From Sipunculus nudus (taxonomy: Eukaryota; Annelida; Sipuncula; Golfingiida; Sipunculidae): a stretch of 64,000 nt of DNA. Below the pieces are notes generated by a model. That model saw nothing but the letters and a program-made list of their open reading frames with translations, had not been told where the DNA came from and made no database searches. The stretch covers positions 32,119,558 to 32,183,557 of the forward strand of contig CM049310.1 of NCBI GenBank assembly GCA_026874595.1, written 5' to 3'. Positions 22,150 through 33,829 of the stretch are shown one piece after another (positions within the stretch are counted from its first letter, which is position 1; each line of letters opens with the position of its first letter). The translations under genes and the position numbers were made by a program.

Positions 22150-23380
22150 AGGCAGTAAATAGTGAATGTGTCATTACGCAGGAGAAATGAAACAGGTTGT
22201 TAAAGACATAATGGTACGGCAAAGAAATTAAAACTCAAAGGCATGAAATGAATATAAGGGTCCCTGTGTACAGGTGGGATAAAAATGTAGCGTTTTCTTA
22301 TTTGGAATTTGTTCATTATAACTTAATACGACGATATGTTTCGGTCCTGTTTCTAGATTACCGTGGGAAATATCCATGTTTCCTTCTACTTATGAGCCGC
22401 CATCATATTGAAGAATCCAACTTTTTCAATTATAAATAGATCAAGAGGCTAATCTTTAACATATCATCTTGCATTTTACTGACTGGTTTAATTGACTCTT
22501 TTTAGAAAAAAAATTAACATTTCACCTTTGAGCAAGAAATATAGATGGTAAATAAAACAGTCATGAGATATTATACTTGTACCCTAAAGAACTGTTAATT
22601 TTTATACTGTGTGCTTAAAATAGCCCAAATTTTAAAATTTGAATTTATGATTTATCTCAAATATTTTATAATATAGTTTTGTGAGAGGGAATTTCAGAAA
22701 TACATATTGTTTGAAAGAGTAATGTACCAGATATGAAATGGTGTATACTTGATGTGGGTTTATAATTTAAAAGACACAGGGGTGTTTGCGAAAAATTCTG
22801 CCCTTAAACAAGGTATATATTGTCCGTATTCCGGACCCTCGTTCAATATCCGAGTCTGATATATCTCTGTAATACAAGGACTAAAAAACGAAATTTGAGA
22901 TAATCATGTTTAATATTATGTCAATTAATACATTAAGACTTTTTTGCCTGTTTTGCGTCTGTATTGTGTTTGTAATTCACACATTTGTATAAGTTTATTT
23001 AGCATGTGACACAGCATTCTTACTCAACTCCGGTTGGACTTGGCCAGATTTCCCTCGAATCCTTGCCTCTTAGTTCGAGTACATCTAACTGAACCACTCT
23101 ACGAAGGTATGACATGTTTTGAAAATAATCTGCATGAATACTTACTGAGTGTTCGTTGAAACACCGTGATTTAATTTATTTTATATATAGAAATACTTGG
23201 TAGGTACATGTGTAAATAAAAAAAAAGAACATGCGGTTTACTCTAGAATGTTATAATGGTCTATAGAATAAATAACAAGCAAGTTACGTAAATTATAGAA
23301 TAGCGAAAATGAAAGTAAGTTAAAGAATATAAGCTGATTATATATAAATAACTGCTAAAGTGATAATGCACAGGTACAGC
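22150..23380. other. intergenic, nothing recognised
   Basis: AT-rich sequence without a supported gene or repeat. Confidence 0.45.
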
Positions 23381-23384
23381 AGAA

Positions 23385-24115
23385 TACAGCTGAAGCTGAA
23401 AGAATCATATCATATGTTATCAGTGTAATATGAACATGCTAAGAATTCGACCGTTTCAGGTCAATAGCAAAATATACTGCTTGATATAATCATATCAGTT
23501 TTAAGGAATAAAAACAAGCAGTCGAGTTGAACACGTACCTTAGATATCTGGAAGGTATCTGTAAGTATTCAAATTAACTCAACCATTTACTCACCATTTG
23601 ACAAAAAGCAAACTAACTCTGCAGCGAACATAGGATATCAATATGGCAGTTGCTTCATAACAATCCTATTCTGAAATAACCAAAACTGGCCACGAGGTGT
23701 TTGGCGTGACGTTTGCTTGTTTGAGTACCCCATGCTCTCTCTACTGTTGTTATGGTGCCTGTTGACCCAAGACATAGAGTGATTGTCAGGACATTGAGAG
23801 TTCATCACACCGCCCAAGGCATTCACATAACCCGGCATCCAGTGACATTCATCCGTGGAGGCAGAATGAATACCACAAGAAAACTTATAGGAGGGCTGCA
23901 TGCAGGTCTGCATGAATCCTTCTGCCTCTTTGTTTATTCTGTATTAGTAGGCATCGTCAAAGGTAGAGTAAAAGTCGAAACTAATTTTACAATTGTGTTG
24001 AATTAATAATTGCATCAAAACTGGCTTGGGTTCAAATGGAAATGCAAATATGCATTTGGAAATGCTTATGATGTATATGCGTTTAGAGGCAGAGCTTCCA
24101 GGAACTTTGTATTTT
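23385..24115 (-). repeat. segmental duplicate shared with 500-1725
   Basis: The counterpart of the block at 500-1725. Its left edge falls at the AGCTGAAAG that forms the acceptor of dermatopontin exon 2, and the exon itself is absent. It also lacks several hundred bases present in the other copy (equivalent to about 920-1590). Confidence 0.7.
23640..23913 (-). pseudogene. dermatopontin-like pseudogene (copy C)
   Basis: One minus-strand frame gives YKFSCGIHSASTDECHWMPG, then YVNALGGVMNSQCPDNHSMS and HHNNSRESMGYSNK. This is the first dermatopontin repeat with the conserved Cys, His and Trp residues, but NDWDG has become NALGG. The first half of exon 1, with the signal peptide, is gone, as are exons 2 and 3. 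Downstream in the same frame is MKQLPY, a copy of the signal-peptide start of the intact gene in the wrong place; relic A has a degraded version at the same position. No protein of family function can result. Confidence 0.8.
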
Positions 24116-24119
24116 GAAA

Positions 24120-26570
24120 TGCAAATAGAAATATATTCCCAGTGGTATCTCAGGAAAAAAGCAGCCACAAAACCGTCTTCATTCAAAACCATAAACTAAC
24201 TTTCAATAATAAATAAACCATGACTGGCTTCAATACATTCTCCCTTTGCATTTGATTCTTCTTAAGTATTATCACAACCCGCATTTGAAACATAATATGA
24301 CAAATGATTCTGCGGTAGTAAGTAGAAGTGATAAGACTGGAACAGTCATTCACGCTGCGGCAATCTGGAAAACTGTGCAGTACAAAGACATGACAAGTCA
24401 TAACTTGCTTTTTAGGCATTTTGAGCATTCAATTTATCAGCAGCTGTCCAGCTGAAGTCCAGCTGAATCCTTCTTTACTCATTTTGCGTCACAATATGTA
24501 CCTACGATTTATAAACAATACTTTTATCAGGTCATTGGATTACATACACCCACAATTGTAAATTAAATTTTATACGTCGTTAATAATACCTGAACGCTAT
24601 GCATGTCACGTGATAAACAAAGAACACCTAAATTCTAGATAGTTTCTTATTTATTTTTTTATTTGTTGTTTTGCCGTGAGGTAAGACCTAAAAGCTTTAA
24701 CCTAAAATCCATGACTGCAGAATGCCCCGGTTTCCTATATTTACCACATACATGACCGTAGCAAGTAGTTCCTTAGTTCTAAATTGTCATAATCGATCTC
24801 ATTCAGCAAACATAAAGGGCATAAAGTACAAAACAAGAAATCTTCATTGGCACATACGCAGGCCTCCGCGATATGGGCGGTCCATGATGTGTGGTACACA
24901 GCAACCCGTGTTCTTACATGAAATGTGACTGTACGGTTGTGAATATTCCTGGAGGTCCACCCTGTATCCGGATGATGAGCAAAGATCTTATCGATTTTAT
25001 ATTGGCCAATTCCCGTGGTGCCATGAAAATGTCATGCTATTCCGTTCACGCTAGCGTGATTTAACTTGTGATTAAACACACGAACAGGAATGAACACATA
25101 CCCTCTTGGTGAAGGCAATTACTGGTATCCTTCTGATAGATAAGAAAGACGTATAACCGAGCGATGTGAAATAGTGGCTGCATGAGTCCACTATGTATAA
25201 ATAAAACAAGTTACCCAAACAAATCCCGATATATAAAATTAGTATCACTGGGGCAGTTTGCAGAATTGATAAAAGTGTACTCCAGCTCCATCCAAACAGA
25301 CTCAGTGTATCTATATATTCCAAAACAACCGTTTCAAACTTAAAACAGGCTATTAATAAGTCCCACAAAACAACCTCGCACACACGAGTCTTTGCTCGAG
25401 TACAAAGTCTTGATGTTATCTGACGTGACCTCAACACGGCAGATATTTACAATAGATTACCAATTATTTGCTATTTCAAATTTATTAATCCGTTATGTAG
25501 GTAACATATTCTTCCACCGATATAACATTGATTGCAATAACGGACGGGTTCCGTATGCTGGTATATGCCCTTCGTAAACTTGCTGCTTTCCAAACCGAGA
25601 CAACAGAGACTTTGCTTGCATTCCTTTAGTGATAGAGTTCGTCTGAAATCGAACACGCTATTGAAAAAAAAGCTGATGGCTGATTCTTTTTATTTAATTG
25701 TCGGCCTTGTAAAGCTCTTGGTGACATGCTAACTAAAATATTAATTTTGCTATATCTGTCGCGTGTGTCAGAAGCATACACTATAAGAAAAGAAGTCCTC
25801 TTTTTGTAACTCTCATTCAATTATATTTTATTTTAATTGTCGGTCTTATTTAACTTCCGTTAAATGAAAGCAAATGTGATATATATGTTATTTATTCCCT
25901 ATACGTCAGGCAGGGGGCAGCACCAGATAGCGTGCAACAAAATAAATTAACCATCAAACATTTTTTTAAAATAACATTTGTCTTGAAAATTATTCAATTA
26001 TAATTTTTTATAACAAAACCGGTCCCTCATTGGATTTTTTTTATTAAATGCCATGGTGTGGATACGACCATAATTAACAAATCATCAAATAATTATATCC
26101 CATCTTCCTGAAATCCTACTGAGAAATAAGAAAAAAAAATGACATTTTATGAACCCATAGTCTTCCAACCGTAGTCTTCCAACCCATTTTTTTATGAATG
26201 GTGCGAAAGATATTTGCAGTTTTTTTCACTGTTGATTTTGAAATAAGGCAACTGGTTTATTATATGTTTATCTACATATTAATTTATTAATGAATTTACA
26301 TTCACTTTCATTCAAGAGGAATATTTCTAGGATTATGTGTTCCACTAATTGCTCATTAGCAATAAATATCATGCCCTGCAGTCAACAGTGTATATCCCTT
26401 CCCATCTGAGCGCTATTAATGGAGCCAATGTTTTTGGATATTGTTTATACCTGTGAAAGTAATTGTTCTGACAATATCCTGCTTTCGATATCTTATTATT
26501 TTGAAAGTTATACACCAGTTTGATGAGAGAAAAAACACACCAAAATACATTTACCATACAACATTTTTTT
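24120..26570. other. intergenic; one hydrophobic open frame of unknown meaning
   Basis: The minus-strand frame 25072-25437 (121 codons) contains hydrophobic stretches such as LLSILQTAPVILILYIGICL that could span a membrane, but there is no recognised family and no splice context. The rest is AT-rich with no signal I can support. Confidence 0.3.
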
Positions 26571-26578
26571 AAATATAT

Positions 26579-27379
26579 TGTTACGGAATCTAATATAAAC
26601 AGATCACGTATGCGTGATGAACACAAATTTTGTAATGGAGATAAAAAAAAATAGATTCTGTAATACTAGGCAGCGGGAAATGTCTAGGGGAATGAATAAG
26701 AAGTCAGTGTTTTTTTGTTAACAAATAACTATAATTTATCCTTAAAACAACCCTAACAACACAATACACTAAATCAATACAATTATACAGCAAAACAGCG
26801 GCATAGCAATAAGTCAATACAATCACATAGAAAATAATGAGCACAGTATCTGGATACCCACACCATCACGACGATAAGTCCTTTAAATGTAAACTCTCGG
26901 AGAATGACAGTCCAGTGGAAAGTTCTTCCAACAACACAGAAAGTAAACTGAAGTCCAAATGCATAAAATCCAGGATAAAGTCTTTGAAAATCTATAATTG
27001 CCGCATTCGTCGGATAAGGTCCTGACACACGCTTCTGCGTCCGCTGGAATCTGCTTTGCTGTCTGCTTTCCCGTTCTAAAACACAGTCCCTTTATATACC
27101 GTCACACCCCAAGCCGAGAATTTTCCACTTCTCGAACCGTCTTTAAGATCTTGCACAATAAACATGCATTTCAGGAATAATCGAGAAGAACATAGCCGTG
27201 TGTATCTCCACACACCAGGGTCACCACGTGACCCACGACCAGGCGTGAAAACCCAAGGCTTACATGACAACGAGAGTTCAACCAGTACGGATTAAAAATA
27301 GAATTTAATATGCGGCCAGACACGAGCGCCACAACAGGAGTTACGCCCGCGTCAAATAATAAAAAGAGCACCTGTAACA
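26579..27379 (-). mobile_element. solo LTR of an LTR retrotransposon
   Basis: 801 bp bounded by the perfect inverted termini TGTTAC and GTAACA and flanked by a 4-bp direct repeat ATAT (26575-26578 and 27380-27383), the signature of an integrated LTR left after recombination. Read on the minus strand it begins TGTTACAGGTGCTC and has a TATA box TATATAAA (27091-27098) that would drive transcription. No gag or pol lies beside it. A 5' fragment of the same LTR is at 10462-10680. The superfamily (Gypsy, BEL or other) cannot be told without an internal region. Confidence 0.85.
27091..27098 (-). promoter_or_regulatory. TATA box of the solo LTR
   Basis: TATATAAA in the context GGTATATAAAGGGAC, conserved in position in the LTR fragment at 10462-10680 (TTATATAAAAG). 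Confidence 0.6.
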
Positions 27380-27399
27380 ATATTCACTATAATAATTGG

Positions 27400-28135
27400 A
27401 CAATCGAACCCCGGAATAAAGACCAATTGAAATGGTCTTAATTTCGAGGTGTTCCTATTTCTGAACAGACATTGTGCAAGATGTATAATGGGTAAATATT
27501 TAGCTGAGTGAGACCAACTTAGCAGGGAAAGGGGCACAAAATAAGCAGTTTTTGGATCATCTAAACCACTGGATGGACCATTAGATTTTATGATATTTTT
27601 CCTAAGCAGATATGCAGTGCAGTGGCAATGGAGCAAATAAAGATCAAAAGGGCGGCTTGTCTTAACTGAGAAAGTTGTCAGTTATTACTAGCCTTTGATT
27701 TATTGTAAGCTGCCCATGGACATGCTAATTACATTTCATGAGTGGCCTAAGGTTAAGAAAAACTAAAATACATGTACACTCCTGACACAATTTGCTAATA
27801 ACCATGCATGAAGGGCCTTAGGGCTGTAAAAACTAACTACAAGTACACTCCTAGCGCGCTTTGCTAATTACCATGCCCGAGTGGCCTCAGGTCTATAAAA
27901 ACTGAATACATGTACACTCATGAACTGGCCTGTAATAATGTGGTCTTAATTTTGAGTGATTTCTTACCCCTACGACCAAAAAGATGGTTCTAATTCTGAA
28001 TTTCGGGGTGGTCTCAATTGTGGTATTTTTAAATGACTTAACATTAAAAATCTTCAGGACCGGGCAAAATGAACTTATTTTTTAGGGTGGTCCTAGAAGA
28101 GGGGTGGTCTTAAGGCGGGTTTCCACTGTATATAG
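27400..28135 (+). repeat. dispersed repeat with GGTCTTAATT motifs
   Basis: GGTCTTAATTT-type motifs recur near 27434 and 27941, with variants near 27990 and 28010; the block ends GGTGGTCTTAAGGCGGGTTT then CCACTGTA, a common invertebrate transposon terminus. Non-coding. It contains the 70-bp tandem repeat listed next. Confidence 0.55.
27724..27930. repeat. ~70-bp tandem repeat, 3 units
   Basis: Units begin GCTAATTAC/GCTAATAACC at 27724, 27794 and 27863 and each ends with an ACATGTACACTC-like block. Confidence 0.85.
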
Positions 28136-28139
28136 CAAA

Positions 28140-29380
28140 ATATATCAAAGCATGAAGACTTCATCTTTATTATATTTCTTCCGCCAACTACATTTGAATA
28201 CTAACAAAATGTATATCCATATACATCGTACACTATACAGCATTTTGAAACATAATTTTTATAATTCAAGTAATCATCAAACGGAATTTATTTCGTCTAG
28301 GGCACAAAAACAGGAGTGATTAAAAAAATACGCTGGTTATGATCAAATATTTGTGATTATAATAAAATGTGACTAAACGATGCTACCTTGCTAATATATT
28401 ATAAATATGGACAAAAATGATAGCAACCAAGATTATTGTTAAACTTTGCTAATACGTCAATCTATAGATGAAGCTATGAAGTTTGATCGTGTTAGCTGCT
28501 TGGCATAGTGAAACGATTTTGACAGGCCATATACTTTCACCGTAAAACGTGGTTATACTGTATTGATAAGAAAGAGTATAAATATCTCTAATAGCATTTG
28601 GGCCGCAACAATATCAGTATGTGATTACATTTATGAGGAATGCCCCTCATGTAAGATGTAAAACATACAAGTACAGGATAAAATCAGACGCCTTTTTACA
28701 ATACCGGTATAATTTTGATCCTTCTATTTTATCATAAATTATAATTAGCATCTGGTTAAATATAGTATATGTAATGTGTCATGAGCAACGGTGATACGCT
28801 GTTGATATATATTATATATTATATATATAATATATTTATATTATATATATGTTATATATTACACGCTGCTTGTTTTATCTGATCTAGTCCCGCATACATT
28901 AGGGACTTTTTCTTTCGAGTGTTCCCATCGGCTGCCACCTACAATGCATCACAGATAAGCACGCCTTAACACGGGTTACCACTAACACATCAGCAGTGCC
29001 TATCGTATCAGTTTCAAAAGGCACACTAATAGGGATCTTGTCAAATAAGAATATCGAGGAATATAAAAAAAAAATGTCGCTCATTGAATCTATATGGTTA
29101 ACAATACAATTATTGAAGAGATATTTTTTTCAAAACTACTATCGTGTTTAACATCTTACCTAAAAGATGAAGTTTTAAACCGCGAATAAAATACAGTAGT
29201 CTCTCCCTTCGAATACATCAGAACAACCACAGAGTATTTTTCACTTCAACAGTTAACCGCGTGTTATATAAACTGGAAATAAAGAACAACAGCAACCATA
29301 TTGTTCCTCTAATAATAAAAAGAAAACCTGACATAAAATACAATAACCAGCGGATCTGCGCCGTTTGCATGGGGCTACTC
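28140..29380. other. intergenic; AT-palindromic tract 28805-28860
   Basis: A stretch of mixed TATATTA repeats that can fold on itself. Otherwise nothing coding. Confidence 0.5.
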
Positions 29381-29383
29381 TAG

Positions 29384-31566
29384 TTAAGCCGTGTGGTTAA
29401 AGAGGAAAGTTCTTGGTTGAGTACCTTCTTGTGGCTCTGGCAACGGTGGACCCAGGGCATTTCGCAGGCGAACCCAGAACAAAGCCTTCTCAGCTTGAGA
29501 CTTTGGCCACTCAAGATATGTGTTGGATCTTAAAAGATAATCTAGCGTGGCTGATCTATCAGTTGGCAGTTTCTCTGGATTATCCAGGACAACACAGATC
29601 ACTTTAGCGTGTCGCATACTGTGCTGCTCCTTCGCAAAATGAAGCTCGGTTTGGAAATAACTACCCTTCACAGCATGCCTAGAAATCACCAACACTGAAC
29701 TTTTGCTGTATTTAAACGCGTCCGAGATATTTTCATCAACGCTGACACCAATCGCAAAGTTCCTTTCATGAACACATAATTTGTAATCATGTTGTTCTTC
29801 TAGGTTCTGAATGGCCAATTCAATAAACCAGTCATCTTTTGTATTGTAACACAAAAATGCGTCAAAAATATACTGCCCTCAATTGTGGGCTCGATATCTT
29901 GCCATTTCTCTTGCTACATTCAAAATAAACAGTAAACGCCATCTGTAGCGACAAACCAAACAACCTACTGTAAGCAATGTCAAGGTAACTGCATACGTCA
30001 AAAACAGTTTAAATATCAGCTTATCATCATAGCCATGTGCGCATTCGGCCAACATCTTGTTCATTTGTAAAGTGTAAATATCCACTGGGCTAGAATCTTT
30101 GGTGACTCGACACTTGTACCCAATAAATCGCACAGACAGCATTTGTAGTCTTCTTATTTTATCCATATCACTGCAAGGGCACTGCAGGGGGTTTCCTGTC
30201 ATATCTATCGAGATCGTTGTGTTTCTGTTCCGGCTGAATGTATCCCAATCTTGAATTGTTCCTTCATCTAAGCTAATTATCTTATTGTGCCTGAGATATA
30301 ACTGACTTAGATGCCTGAGTCTGCCAAAGGTGAATGTGACGTCATTTACAATGAGAAAGATCCAACTTGACGAGCCCAGTAAAGTTATTAAAAAAATCAG
30401 ATTTACTTCCACTACGAAGTATGTTTCTTGATATATCTAAAAGCCTAAGTGTATTATTCGGAGAAAATCTGAGAGATGGTAGACGAAAATAATTTGGTAT
30501 AATTGGAATATAAGATGCTCTCAGCCATTTCAACTTTGGTGGTAGGAATATTAACCATTTTTTCAAATAACTGTTGCTATGTATCTCATCATATGTATTT
30601 CTATATTGACAAACTGACGTTAGAAATTCCGACTTATGCTCGTAATTTTGATGCTGAATATTTAAGGACGTCAAATAAGGCATCTTCTTTAACTCAGAAT
30701 ACACGCCAAAAAATATCCAAGCCGAATAACATATTCTGAGACAAGTTCAGTGTTTCTAAATACAAAAAGTTGATGAGAACTCCTTTTCGTAATACAATGA
30801 TCTGATTATGTGAGAGATCCAGTTTCTGGATGTGTGTCCCTCGTAAACATTGAAACAATGGCGGTTTTAGTTCCCAGAACATACTGTTCATACCAATCCT
30901 TGCCACCTGCTGCATTTGTAACACGTTGATAGATGAGCCTTGCAGTGAACACAGTACTAAGAACTGAAGAGCAGTTTCATTAGTTAGACGCCAATCGTTT
31001 AAATTAAGAAAAATCAATTGTTTCAATGGTTCAAAGATGCTGATCGGCAAATCCAAACTGGAGTTCATTTGGATCATCGATAAATACTTGAGTGTTTCTG
31101 AACCAGTAAAAGTGCCTGCTTCCATCTTTCGAATTTTGTCGTTTTTGTATAAATGAAGATATTTTAAATGAGGGATCCACGCAAAGCTTCCCCTTTTCAG
31201 CTCCCTTTTGCCTGTTTTTATTAGACGGAGACCGGTGGTGTTCGGCCAGATGCACATTATATGACTGATTGAAGTGATCCCACGGGAGCCACAAGTCGCA
31301 AGAATCAGATTCGGTGTTGTTGTTGTTGTCATTTCGCATGGGCAGTGCGCTGAATTGTTATAATCAGAGGTCATTCGCACTATAGCTTCGTCTGAGTTGC
31401 CAGTTTTTACCAAAACATGCTTTCGATAATCTGTATGTCCTGGTGCTGACTGATTCAGGTGCATATTATTTCCGTTTAGATATATATCTTCGGTTAGCTC
31501 TGTCTTCCGCATGTCCGACATTACACGTAAGATATAAATGAAGAAAATCGAAGAGTGAACATTCAT
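29384..31566 (-). pseudogene. Toll-like receptor, full layout, three lesions
   Basis: Pattern-recognition receptor of innate immunity. The start is taken at 31566: MNVHSSIFFIYIL is a plausible signal peptide. Next an N-terminal cysteine cap (CPCEM...LATC), LRRs such as LKYLHLYKND, LIFLNLNDW, IQKLDLSHNQI, LETLNLSQNMLFGLDIF, LRLLDISRNIL, LVKLDLSHCK and LSQLYLRHNKI, one C-terminal cap (NPLQCPC...YKC), a membrane span (YAVTLTLLTVGCLVC), and a TIR domain with box 1 FDAFLCYNTKD, box 2 VHERNFAIG (unlike the usual RDxxPG) and box 3 FW. About 730 codons, intronless. Lesions: a 1-bp slip in the A run 30708-30713, a frameshift near 30341-30350, and TGA at 29879-29881 between the span and the TIR. Either a young pseudogene or assembly errors in a live gene; the slip in a homopolymer favours error at least there. 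Confidence 0.93.
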
Positions 31567-31619
31567 TTTACCTGTAGTTCTCCGGCTGTTGGCTTCTTTA
31601 GCAAATATCACTCGGACGG

Positions 31620-33030
31620 GAACGCACCTCCCAGTTATTTGGTCGCATTGATATATTACTTGCAGTTGGTGTTATTTAACGTGTGAGGATATAACCACCA
31701 ATTTTTGGGGTTTGTTTAAACATCACTCAGGGATCCCTCAGTGTGTATCACTCTGAGATCAATTGACTGGATGCGGGTCACATCCGATGGTATGGGTTTA
31801 CAGGCTGGTGTACTTGCCTAAACGGTTTAATATATACTACGTGGATTCAAGGAATTTGTGCACCGCAGTAGCTATTCTAATAATAATAATGCTAATGTAA
31901 ATTTGCATAATGCCACACCAACATCTGAAACATAATAAAAAACGGTGGTTATAAGCCTTATCTCCATAATACATGTCTGATTCCTAGTGCAAATAAACGT
32001 AGAACTGTGATTAGATTGCATAATCCGTACAGGAGCATATACCCAAAACATATCTTGGTGCCAGACTATGGGGTGATTTTGAAACAAACAAAAACATTAT
32101 GTTCCAGGGTTTATTTTCCTGGTAACCACTTATTAACTTATTAACTTATCTTCCTAAGTAAAGCCAGGCGTGGAATAACTTATCCTATCTACCATAACGA
32201 GTTAGGTGTTTTATGCCGTTCTTATTTATGCATGGCCACATCTGGTTGCCCAGGGTTTGCTTATGTACTTGTCCTTTGAAAAATCTTAATTCTGGTTAAT
32301 TCTTCTGAGTGACCACCGTGTTACGGGTTCCACTTATCATTTGCATTATATCGGCTGGAAAGCAAATATGAAAATAAGTTTTGAGATACCAATGTCCAAG
32401 TTTCCAGTTCCAATGTCCGATGTCCAAGTTTCAAGTTCATAAATCTCATATTAGCACTAAAACATTTAAAAGGAGATTTTGCACAGTGGCTATCTTTAAG
32501 GACAATTAGCACCGTGGCTATCTTGTGAATATACTTTATACAATACTATACACAATAATCACAAACAATGGCTTTTCCATCGAATAAGCACCACCTAGTG
32601 CTCATGCTAACTTACAACCCTTGCTTTCTACTGGTCCTTCTGTGATACAAACAACATTTTATTAATGTAATTAGCACTTAAATTTATGGCCATTTTCCCA
32701 CACAACAGGCAGTCTCTGGTGGTCAGTTGTTATACTGACGTACAGTCAGCACTACTCGTTAGTCATATAATCATACAGTATGGAGTCATTTTGTCATACT
32801 ATCAATACATCAGATGACAGTCGTCCGATCAGCATCACCAAATGATAATTATACAACATGTTCAACTACATACATGTTTATTGAATTGTTTTATTTTATT
32901 TGCATCATATACACTATCTATTAAGCAGTTAAGATTATGGTCTGGGAAGTGAAAACATCCTAATGATAGTGTTGCCCGGCTTACTAACATTAACATTAAT
33001 ATTCTGAATGGACGTTCATTTTATAATATT
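31620..33030. other. intergenic between two oppositely oriented TLR loci
   Basis: Nothing coding. Small duplications such as ATGTCCAAGTTTC near 32391 and 32422 and GTGGCTATCTT near 32486 and 32514. Confidence 0.45.
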
Positions 33031-33099
33031 TTCTGCGTGACTGGACACCGACAGAAATCAGAAAAGATGTTTCTACACATGACACTTTCCTTTATATAT

Positions 33100-33640
33100 A
33101 TCTTTCAGATGCATTTTAAATCTTCAAACTTTCTGGATAAAACACAAATAGCCGAATTGAAAAATTCAAGCTTTGCCTGGATGGCTTGTTTGAAATCTCT
33201 CCAGCTCTTCAAGAATTTCCAAATTGTAAATGTAATAATTCCTCAACGATGACGGTTATGAATTCCAGTTTAGTTTTACCACCAAAACTCTTTTTACCAT
33301 TGAAGAAACTGGAAAGTCTAAACTTGACAACATGGCGTCTAAGAGATGAATCTGCGCTTCAGCTGAATCTTTGTGGAGTTAAAGGTTCCTCTATTAGAAC
33401 GTTAGAACTAAAAAAGTGGCAAGAAATGGAATGAACGGTGTATTCTGGGAACTGACCCCCCCCCCCCCCCCCAATGTTTCAATGTTTACGAGGGACAATG
33501 TCCACATATTGGATCTCTCAGAAAATCAAATCATCGCTCTCCGAAGGGTGTACTCATTGATTTTCTTAATAAAGTTAAACTGAATTTATCCGAGAACATG
33601 TTATTTGGCTTAGATATTTTTGGCATGTAAACAGAGTTAA
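33100..33640 (+). pseudogene. LRR-region relic of a Toll-like receptor
   Basis: The plus strand repeats the middle of the neighbouring TLR ectodomain in opposite orientation. In one frame FKSSNFLDKTQIAELKNSSF then AWMACLKSLQLFKN; in another TVMNSSLVLPPKLFLPLKKL, ESLNLTTWRLRDESALQL and GSSIRTLELKKW; then, after a C run at 33459-33473, VHILDLSENQIIAL and LNLSENMLFGLDIFGM. At least two frame changes and a stop after FGM, with no TIR domain after it. It corresponds to residues about 150-310 of the better copy and is clearly dead. Confidence 0.85.
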
Positions 33641-33767
33641 TGCTGATGCACTCTTTGATGTATCTATATATTGGACATCAAATTTACGAACGAGACCTAC
33701 ATATAAATCTAAAGAGATCCATGGTTTTTGATTTAATGATATCTCATCCGTTGCTCAGCTGTTACAA

Positions 33768-33769
<2 letters not shown>

Positions 33770-33825
<56 letters not shown>
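33770..33825. repeat. (TA)n microsatellite
   Basis: About 28 uninterrupted TA units, just past the LRR relic. Confidence 0.95.
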
Positions 33826-33827
<2 letters not shown>

Positions 33828-33829
33828 AT

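Noticed and set aside
23752-24006. Plus-strand frame opposite dermatopontin relic C
   Set aside because: Antisense shadow; no family resemblance.
25072-25437. Membrane-protein gene
   Set aside because: Hydrophobic stretches are present but no family, splice pattern or start context supports it.
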